From NCBI GenBank assembly GCA_003175915.1, contig PSRH01000265.1, forward strand, positions 1 through 6,801: a DNA stretch of 6,801 bases. Reading direction: 5' to 3'. Below the pieces are notes generated by a model. It searched no databases. It saw only the letters and a list, made by a program, of their open reading frames with translations, and had not been told where the DNA came from. Positions within the stretch are counted from its first letter, which is position 1. Every line of letters starts with the position of its first letter. The position numbers and the translations under genes are program-made. This DNA comes from Candidatus Melainabacteria bacterium (GTDB lineage Bacteria > Cyanobacteriota > Vampirovibrionia > Obscuribacterales > Obscuribacteraceae). Below are positions 1 to 5,368 of this stretch, one piece after another.

Positions 1-37
1 AAACCGAATAGAAGGCGGGCGTGGAATCCCTAAAATG

Positions 38-51
38 ACGGCTTCAGCCGT
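38..51 (+). promoter_or_regulatory. Small hairpin just upstream of the sigma-factor ribosome binding site
   Basis: ACGGC-TTCA-GCCGT forms a perfect 5-bp stem with a 4-nt loop. It sits directly before the likely Shine-Dalgarno GGAAG (52-56), which is 9 nt from the ATG at 66. TAAAAT at 31-36 resembles a -10 box, but I see no convincing -35 at the right distance. The hairpin could tune access to the ribosome binding site or be chance, because stems this short are common. No U-tract follows, so it does not look like an intrinsic terminator. Confidence 0.3.
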
Positions 52-65
52 GGAAGTCACGAATT

Positions 66-1064
66 ATGCGAAGAAAATATGCAACAACTGTAGACGAATT
101 ATCCCTGGATGACTTTCTTCCAGGCTTTCCCAATTTTGCTTCGAATAATGAAGAATTTGAGTCAGCACAGGATGATGAAGAAGAGGAATCGCACCTCGAT
201 ATCGAGGCGAGCGCCGGCAGCTTGCGCACAGGCGTAAGTGAAGATCCGGTGCAGTTCTACTTGCGCTCAATCGGCAAAATCAAGTTGCTCACTGCAACAG
301 AAGAGATTGAGCTAGCCAGAAGAATCGCCAAAGGCGACATGCTCGCCAAAAAGCGTCTGGTCCAGTCGAATTTGCGACTGGTAGTTTCAGTTGCGAAGAA
401 ATATCAAGGCCGCGGATTGCCTTTCCTTGATTTGATTCAAGAAGGAAATGTCGGACTGATTCGCGCTGCTGAAAAATTTGACGCGGAACGCGGCTACAAA
501 TTCTCCACATATGCCACCTGGTGGATTCGCCAGGGGATCACTCGCGCTCTGGCTGACAAATCACGAACGATCAGAGTACCGGTGCACATGGTGGAAACGA
601 TCAACGCCCTTCGGAAAGTGACTCGTAAGCTTTCCCAAGATTTAGGGCGTCGCCCAACCATGGAAGAGCTGGCCAAGGAAATGAATGTTTCACTGACCAA
701 GGTGAAAGAAATTCTGGCTGCCAATCGCATGCCGCTTTCGCTCGATACGCCATACGGCGAAGACGAGGACAATTCTTTAGCCGAGTTGGTTGAAGATGAG
801 AACTCGAAGCGTCCTGAAGACTCGACGGAAGCCAGCCTGATGTCATCCGACATCCATGGCGTGCTGAAACTGTTGACGGCCAGAGAACGAGAAGTGCTCA
901 TCTATCGCTTCGGTCTTCACGATGGTAAGCAACGCACGCTCGAACAAGTCGGCAAATTGATCGGGATCACCCGGGAAAGAACCCGCCAGATCGAGCTCAA
1001 AGCCTTGCGCGCTCTGAGACAATGCAAGCAGACCTCGCGCTTGAAAGACTATCTGCACGGTTAA
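66..1064 (+). CDS. rpoD: RNA polymerase sigma factor, sigma-70 family (RpoD/SigA type)
   Basis: This 332-aa protein is a sigma-70 factor that directs core RNA polymerase to -10/-35 promoters. Region 1.2 starts near residue 60 (DPVQFYLRSIG). Region 2 spans about 101-175, with LRLVVSVAKKYQGRGLPFLDLIQEG and the -10-recognising, DNA-melting stretch STYATWWIRQGITRAL (147-162). Region 3 covers about 176-250, including the SLDTPYGEDED segment typical of primary-type sigmas. Region 4 spans about 265-331, with the helix-turn-helix TLEQVGKLIGITRERTRQIE (291-310) that reads the -35 box. The N-terminus is short and acidic (DDEEEE at 36-41), with no full region 1.1. It could therefore be the housekeeping sigma or a close group-2 paralogue, which one locus cannot settle. 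The ATG at 66 has GGAAG 9 nt upstream. The gene converges on the next one, 74 nt away, and I see no clear terminator between them. Confidence 0.95.
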   Translation: MRRKYATTVDELSLDDFLPGFPNFASNNEEFESAQDDEEEESHLDIEASAGSLRTGVSEDPVQFYLRSIGKIKLLTATEEIELARRIAKGDMLAKKRLVQSNLRLVVSVAKKYQGRGLPFLDLIQEGNVGLIRAAEKFDAERGYKFSTYATWWIRQGITRALADKSRTIRVPVHMVETINALRKVTRKLSQDLGRRPTMEELAKEMNVSLTKVKEILAANRMPLSLDTPYGEDEDNSLAELVEDENSKRPEDSTEASLMSSDIHGVLKLLTAREREVLIYRFGLHDGKQRTLEQVGKLIGITRERTRQIELKALRALRQCKQTSRLKDYLHG

Positions 1065-1138
1065 AGTCGACCAGCCAGTCAGCAAAGCGAGCCTCAGTAC
1101 GTGCGGAGGAGCTGAGCCTTGCCGAAGCGACAGAGCAC

Positions 1139-1570
1139 TCAGATATTGATCTGTTCGATGACGCCGTCTTTGATGAGAATCTCGCCACCTTCCAGGCGCT
1201 GGAAGATGTTCTCACCAAGGCGCACTTCAATCGGCGTTTCGATGTTGAATTGAGTGACGACGCTACCAAGAGGTAGTTCGGAAACCGTGCGGACTTGCCC
1301 TTGCATGTCTTCTTTCAACTGCTGAAGCCTGGCGCGTTCGGCTTCCATCTGGCCGCGCACCCCTTCGATTTGAGCACGGAGCTCCGGGGTTTGCCCGGCC
1401 TTCTTTTCAAGATCGGCGATTGCTCGTTTGCCCTTGAATTCGAGTTGCTGCAATTCGGCATCGATTTGCTGCAAGTTGCGGTTCAATTCGTTGCCTATTT
1501 GAATCTTGAAGTTCTCAGTAACCACAGCCTTAACTGCTATTTGTCGCATGAGTTGAATCGAATCAACCAT
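1139..1570 (-). CDS. ylqD: YlqD-family coiled-coil protein
   Basis: This 143-aa protein matches the layout I recall for the YlqD family of Firmicutes and cyanobacteria, whose biochemical function is not established. The N-terminus (4-24) has the family's IAVKAVVTENFK-type segment. Residues about 25-92 form a long charged coiled coil (QQIDAELQQLEFKGKRAI, then a Q/E/R/L-rich stretch). Residues 95-143 look beta-rich and end with GEILIKDGVIEQINI. Length is normal for the family and no signal peptide or membrane segment is visible. The start at 1570 is well supported: on the minus strand AGGAGG (1577-1582) lies 6 nt upstream of the ATG. It is transcribed alone, convergent with the sigma gene and divergent from the thyX-like operon. 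The family assignment comes from memory of its pattern, not a search. Confidence 0.85.
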   Translation of the reverse strand: MVDSIQLMRQIAVKAVVTENFKIQIGNELNRNLQQIDAELQQLEFKGKRAIADLEKKAGQTPELRAQIEGVRGQMEAERARLQQLKEDMQGQVRTVSELPLGSVVTQFNIETPIEVRLGENIFQRLEGGEILIKDGVIEQINI

Positions 1571-1875
1571 GGAAAACCTCCTATAAAGTCTCCTCCGGCT
1601 GCGTTCAGGACTAAGCTCAGTAGTTTAGCAGAAGCTAGTCGCTTGCATGGCATACTTGATTGGAGGAGTTTTCTCATACCGCTTTCAGTCCAGAGCGAAT
1701 GAACACGCACCACCGGCAGTGTAATTCTTGCAACCAGAACCGCAAGCATATCCAAAGCATAGTGCGGGTTCGGCAAGGCGACGCCATGTATCACCCAGGC
1801 CGGAACACGCCCAGACTCTGGACATAACATGCTATTCTCATGATGCAAAAGAAAGGACAATCCGAGGTTCCTGCC
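1571..1875. other. Divergent intergenic region between ylqD and the thyX-like operon
   Basis: This 305-nt stretch must carry promoters for ylqD (leftward) and the thyX-like operon (rightward). Visible elements are the ylqD Shine-Dalgarno (1577-1582), a perfect short dyad CCAGA-C-TCTGG at 1811-1821 that could be an operator, and the GAGG (1864-1867) before the chosen thyX-like start. I cannot pick a -35/-10 pair with confidence in either direction. Long frames cross the region on both strands, but none has a plausible ribosome binding site or recognisable protein. If the thyX-like gene starts at 1840 rather than 1876, the region is 36 nt shorter. Confidence 0.5.
1864..1867 (+). promoter_or_regulatory. 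Ribosome binding site deciding the thyX-like start
   Basis: GAGG at 1864-1867 lies 8 nt before the ATG at 1876, a normal Shine-Dalgarno distance. The upstream candidate ATGs at 1840 and 1843 have no purine-rich motif in the proper window. The ATG at 1876 also gives a compact N-terminus (MKVSGLAICP). It is therefore the preferred start. Confidence 0.6.
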
Positions 1876-3231
1876 ATGAAAGTTAGCGGATTGGCAATTT
1901 GCCCGCCTGCCGCCGCCGCCGGCAATCCAAAGGCGACGCCTGAAATCCTGGCCAGTGCGCTTGCTAAGTACTCGCGCTCGAACAAGGGTATCGACCATAT
2001 ACTCTCAGGCATTGACTGGACGGCGCCAGATAAGGCTGTAGATGCCATTTTCAAATTTGTCGATTACGGTCACGCCAGCATCTCAGGACTGACCGGCGGC
2101 ATCGCCATGACCATAGACGGCTGCTCAATGTTACTTGCTTATAAGCTTTTCGAATTCGCCCAGTTAGGCGACGGTCAAGAGTCAAGCACGCGTTACATAA
2201 AAATGGACGCCAGCTCATTGCCTCAAGCCGACGTGCTGGGTCTGCCCAACGATCTGGCCGAGGAATGGCTTTCGCTAATGCAAGAGTCCTTCAACACTTA
2301 TAAGCAGATTTACTCCCAGCTGGACGAGATTGCTAAAGCCAATCCAGCCATAGTGAAGGTGCCGGCTAACGCTGATCAAAAAACCGCCGATCGCCTGCGC
2401 AAAAATTACGCCCTGGATCGGGCCAGATACCTCATACCGCTGGCCACCAAGACTAATGTGGCGCTGGTAATGACCGCCCGCGTCTGGGCTCAAACTATCA
2501 GATTATTGGACTCTATGCCGCTTAAAGAGGCAGTCAACTGCGCATCTGCTCTAAGAACCGAGCTGGAAAAATTCGCTCCTCGCTTGATCAAGCACAGCTA
2601 CAAGGATACGGCAGAACAACTGCAACAAGAGAAAGAAATCGAGGAGATCCGCAAGCACATTCTGGCAAAGGGCGTGCCGATCGATCAGCTCAAAGATCAA
2701 GTATTCGTCAGCATTCAACGAGATCTACCCGGCTTTCTTCCTGATGCCGAGGAAGTCGATCAAGCCTTCAACGGCAAGCGCAATAGATACAGCACGGTCG
2801 GCAATTCCGTCAAGCGCATCTTCGTGAGATTTGCCTGGAACAATATCGCTCTTGCCGAACTGCGCGATTTGAACAGACACAGGACAGGTCATCGTTTTTC
2901 ACCATTGACCCCGGTCGGATTCTATTTGGCACCCGAGATCGATCGCAAGGAAGTAATCGGACTGCTTGAGCGCCAGGCGAAGTTCGTGCGTAAACTGGCA
3001 GAACGAGACACTCACGACGGTTCTTTCCTTTACGGTTATCTTTTAGGTACGCAAACACCTTTTGAGCACTCCACCCATGCCGATAAATTCATCTACGAAG
3101 TGGAGCTTAGAACAGGTCTGGGAGCTCATTACCGCTATGCCGAACATCTAGAAGCAGTCTGCCAAGAATTCAACAAACTCGTCCCGAAAGCAGCACCATT
3201 CATCCAGATTGGTACGGCAGAACCGGAGTAA
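1876..3231 (+). CDS. Double-length ThyX-like (FAD-dependent thymidylate synthase-type) protein
   Basis: ThyX makes dTMP from dUMP using methylene-tetrahydrofolate, FAD and NADPH, and is usually about 220-250 aa. This protein is 451 aa from the ATG at 1876 (463 from 1840) and looks like two ThyX folds in tandem. Residue numbers use the 463-aa form. In the N-terminal half, DYGHASISG (75-83), QESSTRYIKM (113-122) and ARYLIPLATKT (195-205) match the ThyX pattern. The RHR signature position there reads roughly L-F-E-F (103-106). The C-terminal half has LNRHRTGHRFS (344-354), then LLGTQTPFEHSTHADKF and ELRTGLGAHYRYAEH (about 401-436), which resemble the late ThyX helices. A K/E-rich linker lies at about 258-290. 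Each half keeps what the other lost. It probably heads a four-gene operon. The ThyX superfamily is clear; true dTMP synthase activity is inferred. Confidence 0.85.
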   Translation: MKVSGLAICPPAAAAGNPKATPEILASALAKYSRSNKGIDHILSGIDWTAPDKAVDAIFKFVDYGHASISGLTGGIAMTIDGCSMLLAYKLFEFAQLGDGQESSTRYIKMDASSLPQADVLGLPNDLAEEWLSLMQESFNTYKQIYSQLDEIAKANPAIVKVPANADQKTADRLRKNYALDRARYLIPLATKTNVALVMTARVWAQTIRLLDSMPLKEAVNCASALRTELEKFAPRLIKHSYKDTAEQLQQEKEIEEIRKHILAKGVPIDQLKDQVFVSIQRDLPGFLPDAEEVDQAFNGKRNRYSTVGNSVKRIFVRFAWNNIALAELRDLNRHRTGHRFSPLTPVGFYLAPEIDRKEVIGLLERQAKFVRKLAERDTHDGSFLYGYLLGTQTPFEHSTHADKFIYEVELRTGLGAHYRYAEHLEAVCQEFNKLVPKAAPFIQIGTAEPE

Positions 3232-3241
3232 CTAAACCGAG

Positions 3242-3787
3242 GTGGGCACGATTCAACATTCTCGACAATTCGCCATTGTCGTTGCCCATGACAGCAAGTT
3301 TGGTATCGGCAAAAACGACAGTTTGCCGTGGAAAATAGATGAAGACAGAATCGCTTTTCGCGGTCTCACCAGTTCTGTTAAAGATCCGGGCAGCCAGAAT
3401 CTCGTGATCATGGGGCGTAAGACCTGGGAGTCGATTCCGCCTCGACACAGGCCTCTGAAAGGACGGATCAATCTTGTCCTGACAGAAAACCCCTCATTAT
3501 GCCTACCACCTGAGGTTGTAATTTGCCACAGCTTTGCCGAATTGACCGAGCAGATAGGATCGATTCGGTTTGAAACTTGCTTCGTAATCGGCGGCGCTTC
3601 CGTCTATGGCTACGCTCTCAAAGACAAACGCTTCGACACCATACATCTAACTGAGGTAACCGGCGATTTTCACTGCGACGTTTTCTTTCCACCGTACAAG
3701 AACCGCTTCGCACTTTTCGATCAATCACCGATCAAAGAAGAAAACGGTCAGCATTACCGTTTCAGTATCTACAAACGTGAGAACTAG
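3242..3787 (+). CDS. folA: Dihydrofolate reductase
   Basis: This 181-aa enzyme reduces dihydrofolate to tetrahydrofolate with NADPH in the cytoplasm. The family signature is complete. GIGKNDSLPW (21-30) is followed by D35, which aligns with the active-site acid (Asp27 of E. coli DHFR). The NADPH-binding VIMGRKTWESIP is at 55-66, PLKGRINLVLT at 71-81 has R75 for the folate glutamate, FVIGGASVY is at 114-122, and the C-terminal beta region with FHCDVFFP is at 143-150. It is longer than E. coli DHFR (159 aa). The extra length near 44-53 and 66-71 makes it read like eukaryotic DHFRs. The start is GTG at 3242, 10 nt after the thyX-like stop. GGAG (3225-3228) lies 13 nt upstream, a little far, so translational coupling is likely. 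Confidence 0.94.
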   Translation: MGTIQHSRQFAIVVAHDSKFGIGKNDSLPWKIDEDRIAFRGLTSSVKDPGSQNLVIMGRKTWESIPPRHRPLKGRINLVLTENPSLCLPPEVVICHSFAELTEQIGSIRFETCFVIGGASVYGYALKDKRFDTIHLTEVTGDFHCDVFFPPYKNRFALFDQSPIKEENGQHYRFSIYKREN

Positions 3788-3797
3788 AGCTTAAGTG

Positions 3798-3819
3798 GAT
3801 TATGATAGTCAGCATAATC
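3798..3819. promoter_or_regulatory. Inverted repeat between folA and the cytochrome gene
   Basis: GATTATG (3798-3804) and CATAATC (3813-3819) form a perfect 7-bp inverted repeat around an 8-nt spacer, in the only sizeable gap (54 nt) inside the putative operon. The left arm contains TATGAT (3801-3806), which resembles a -10 box, but no good -35 is seen. The stem is AT-rich and has no U-tract after it, so it is a poor terminator. An operator, an RNA processing or attenuation hairpin, or chance are all possible. Confidence 0.35.
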
Positions 3820-3841
3820 GATCAATAAAGGGCCAAGACGC

Positions 3842-4288
3842 TTGAATTCCATCCTCCTGAGAATCGCCAGAACCAGAAAAACGTCCACCATTTTTCTGGC
3901 TTTGTCTCTTGTCTCATCTATTCAACCTGAGCTGGCTAAGGAGACGGCCGTCAGCCGCGGTAAAAACCTCTTTGCCAAGGCGACTTGTGAAGGTTGCCAT
4001 CCAGGGGGCGAGAATCTTTTGCACCCAAGCAAGGTCTTGAAGGGACAGAATTTTGCCAGTCGCTATAAGAACGACGCCGACATCGCGAAAGTAATCCGCA
4101 GCGGCATACGTGATACAGGCATGCCATCCTTCACAAGAGAACAATTGAGCGATGCCGAAGTAAAAGACATAATCGCCTACATCAGGAGCCTGACGGCTCC
4201 TCCACCTGCCCCGACCGGATCCAAAGGACCGAAATCTTCAGGTCGTCCGTCTAAGGCTAACGCTCCCACAAAGAAGCTTCATCCCTGA
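3842..4288 (+). CDS. Exported monoheme cytochrome c, cytochrome c6-like
   Basis: This 148-aa class I c-type cytochrome should shuttle electrons outside the cytoplasmic membrane. The N-terminus is a signal peptide: basic MNSILLRIARTRKT, hydrophobic STIFLALSLVSSI, then QPELA with cleavage near residue 32. The heme-binding CEGCH is at 49-53 (C49, C52, proximal H53). The likely distal ligand is M94 in TGMPSF, and a last helix reads LSDAEVKDIIAYIRSL (102-117). The GKNLFAKATC lead-in and the HPGGEN that follows the heme site resemble cyanobacterial cytochrome c6 (GG.N after CH). Residues 119-148 add a Pro/Lys-rich tail not usual for c6. The start is TTG at 3842 with AAGGG (3828-3832) 9 nt upstream; no ATG precedes the signal peptide. 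It sits 54 nt after folA and 14 nt before aat. The electron partner is unknown. Confidence 0.88.
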   Translation: MNSILLRIARTRKTSTIFLALSLVSSIQPELAKETAVSRGKNLFAKATCEGCHPGGENLLHPSKVLKGQNFASRYKNDADIAKVIRSGIRDTGMPSFTREQLSDAEVKDIIAYIRSLTAPPPAPTGSKGPKSSGRPSKANAPTKKLHP

Positions 4289-4302
4289 ACGACCCTTCTC
4301 TC

Positions 4303-4887
4303 ATGGATAACCAATTCACTGCTGAACTTGTCTTGCGCGGCTACTCAGTCGGCATTTTTCCCATGGGCGACAAGCGAGGCATCGCCTGGTATTCAGCCGA
4401 TCCTCGCTTCATCATCGATCTCGATAATTTTCACGTGCCGAAAAGATTGGCCAGAAAATACAAGCAAAAGCTATTCGATATGCGGGTGGACACAGCCTGG
4501 GATGAGGTGATCCGAGGTTGTGCTGATCGCGATCAGACCTGGATTACAGACGAAATGATCCGTGTCTATACCGAACTTTTTGAACTTGGCTATGCTCATA
4601 GTATCGAGGCCTTTCAAGACGAAAAACTTGTTGGGGGGTTGTATGGGGTGAGCATTGGCGGTGCCTTTATGGGAGAATCCATGTTTCACAGGGTTTCCGA
4701 TGCTTCCAAAATGTGTTTGGTCTACCTGGCGAAGCGCTTGAAGGAGCGTGGTTATATTGTCCTTGATTCACAATTCATGAGCCCGCAAACTCAATATCTG
4801 GAGCATTTCGGCGGCAAATTGATTCCTCGTTCGCAATATCTTCAAATGCTTCAAGAAGCCTTGCAACTCGACTGCATTTTCAACTGA
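4303..4887 (+). CDS. aat: Leucyl/phenylalanyl-tRNA--protein transferase
   Basis: Aat moves Leu or Phe from aminoacyl-tRNA onto proteins with an N-terminal Arg or Lys, marking them for ClpS/ClpAP-type degradation. The 194-aa protein carries the family blocks: GYSVGIFPMGD (13-23), IAWYSADPR (27-35), the TWI block (79-81), GYAHSIEAF (96-104), LVGGLYGVSIGGAFMGESMF (109-128) and LDSQ (154-157). E125 and Q157 fit the acid and glutamine (E156 and Q188 in E. coli) implicated in the active site. It is shorter than E. coli Aat (about 234 aa), mostly at the N-terminus, but the conserved core is complete. The ATG at 4303 lies 14 nt after the cytochrome stop and has no clear Shine-Dalgarno, so it may rely on coupling. 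It is the last gene of the operon. Confidence 0.95.
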   Translation: MDNQFTAELVLRGYSVGIFPMGDKRGIAWYSADPRFIIDLDNFHVPKRLARKYKQKLFDMRVDTAWDEVIRGCADRDQTWITDEMIRVYTELFELGYAHSIEAFQDEKLVGGLYGVSIGGAFMGESMFHRVSDASKMCLVYLAKRLKERGYIVLDSQFMSPQTQYLEHFGGKLIPRSQYLQMLQEALQLDCIFN

Positions 4888-4920
4888 AGAGGCTCCTGTC
4901 TGAACAACAAGAGCCTCTTC
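4886..4920 (+). terminator. Stem-loop terminator after aat
   Basis: GAAGAGGCTC (4886-4895) and GAGCCTCTTC (4911-4920) form a perfect 10-bp, GC-containing stem with a 15-nt loop. The left arm overlaps the aat stop codon (4885-4887). The tail GCTAAGGTTTTG holds only a short T-run, so it is a weak classical intrinsic terminator. Its position between convergent genes suggests it ends the operon. On the minus strand no T-run follows the stem, so a bidirectional role is less certain. Confidence 0.65.
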
Positions 4921-4945
4921 GCTAAGGTTTTGATCGAACTTGCGA

Positions 4946-5158
4946 TTATTTGCCCTTATGAAAGGCTTTTTTGGTCTTCTCACCCATCGCTTTCATACCC
5001 TCACCAATTTTTTTCGGTCCCCACATGAGGCCGCGGCCGACGGCCTTGCTTGCCTTCACGACTTTGTTATCACTTGACGAGGTGTTTGCAGCATCAGTCG
5101 GCGTTATGGCGGCGCAAGAAACCGCAGACAAAAGCGCCACTAAGAACAATTTATTCAT
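4946..5158 (-). CDS. Small exported, strongly basic protein of unknown function
   Basis: This 70-aa protein is not one I recognise. It starts with an export signal: MNK followed by hydrophobic LFLVALLSAVSCAAI. Cleavage could be by signal peptidase I near A23-A24. Alternatively S-A-V-S-C15 fits a loose lipobox, which would make it a lipoprotein. The mature part is short, with a Ser/Asn-rich beginning (NTSSSDN). It is then lysine- and glycine-rich, with 11 Lys against 2 Glu in residues 32-70, including GRGLMWGPKKIGEGMKAMGE (41-60). Start choice is firm: on the minus strand AAGGAG (5165-5170) lies 6 nt before the ATG at 5158, whereas the earlier in-frame ATG at 5164 abuts that motif. It converges on aat and diverges from the ADA-like gene. 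A cell-surface, nucleic-acid- or membrane-binding role is possible but speculative. Confidence 0.75.
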   Translation of the reverse strand: MNKLFLVALLSAVSCAAITPTDAANTSSSDNKVVKASKAVGRGLMWGPKKIGEGMKAMGEKTKKAFHKGK

Positions 5159-5194
5159 GAGCATCTCCTTAACGTAGCCACTTCTATTTTTTCA

Positions 5195-5361
5195 TTAGTG
5201 CTCCACTTTGTGCTGATTTTGTTCTCATCAGGCTACTGCTCAGGTAATAAGGTAGACTGGCGGGCAAAATCATCCCTCAACTTGGGCACCTAAAAAGGTC
5301 AATGTCTTTGATTATCAAAGAAAGCGATCAGCACAAATTTTGCCAGGAACATGAGCACTAA
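5195..5361. repeat. Nested inverted repeats, possible MITE-like element or long hairpin
   Basis: The outer arms are TTAGTGCTC (5195-5203) and GAGCACTAA (5353-5361), a perfect 9-bp match. The inner arms are TTTGTGCTGAT (5207-5217) and ATCAGCACAAA (5327-5337), a perfect 11-bp match. The two pairs nest correctly, with 3 nt between arms on the left and 15 nt on the right. GGCAAAAT (5263-5270) can instead pair with ATTTTGCC (5337-5344), offering a competing fold. No target-site duplication is visible at the ends. This may be a small mobile element remnant, a structured RNA, or paired operator sites for divergent promoters. Confidence 0.5.
5305..5321. promoter_or_regulatory. Near-perfect palindrome, candidate operator
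   Basis: TCTTTGATTATCAAAGA has perfect 8-bp arms around a single central T. It lies in the divergent region inside the larger inverted repeat. It contains TTGAT and ATCAA half-sites like those of FNR/Anr boxes, but with 1 nt rather than 4 nt between them, so an FNR site is not supported. It is a good candidate for a dimeric repressor or activator site of unknown identity. Confidence 0.4.
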
Positions 5362-5368
5362 GTACACT
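5340..5368 (+). promoter_or_regulatory. Possible sigma-70 promoter for the ADA-like gene
   Basis: TTGCCA (5340-5345) and TACACT (5363-5368) match the -35 and -10 consensus at 5/6 and 4/6 positions with a 17-nt spacer. TATATA at 5368-5373 is an alternative -10 but lacks a -35 at a normal distance. The pair overlaps the right arms of the inverted repeat, so that structure could influence initiation. The implied leader before the ATG is roughly 110 nt. Confidence 0.35.

Noticed and set aside
1065..1138. Terminator between the convergent sigma and ylqD genes
   Set aside because: Only a 5-bp CTCAG/CTGAG dyad with a long loop and no T-run on either strand.
1022..1276. 84-codon + strand frame overlapping the sigma and ylqD genes
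   Set aside because: It overlaps the 3' end of the sigma gene and lies antisense to ylqD, has no ribosome binding site and matches no family; it is a shadow of the ylqD coding strand.
1295..1702. 135-codon + strand frame
   Set aside because: It is almost wholly antisense to ylqD, which has a strong Shine-Dalgarno and family-like sequence; no start signal.
1840..1875. Upstream ATG start(s) for the thyX-like gene
   Set aside because: No Shine-Dalgarno at the right distance, whereas the ATG at 1876 has GAGG 8 nt upstream; the longer form remains possible.
1537..1998. 153-codon minus-strand frame spanning the ylqD-thyX intergenic region
   Set aside because: It overlaps the ylqD start and the thyX-like N-terminus, lacks a ribosome binding site and has no recognisable domain.
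5159..5164. Upstream ATG of the small basic protein
   Set aside because: It directly abuts the AAGGAG motif, leaving no spacing; the next ATG at 5158 has a 6-nt spacing.
4971..5177. 68-codon + strand frame with hydrophobic start
   Set aside because: Antisense to the small exported protein, which has the better ribosome binding site and a signal peptide.
5305..5321. FNR/Anr box
   Set aside because: Half-sites TTGAT and ATCAA are present but separated by 1 nt rather than the required 4.
5195..5361. Insertion sequence
   Set aside because: No transposase coding capacity and no target-site duplication; at most a non-autonomous element.
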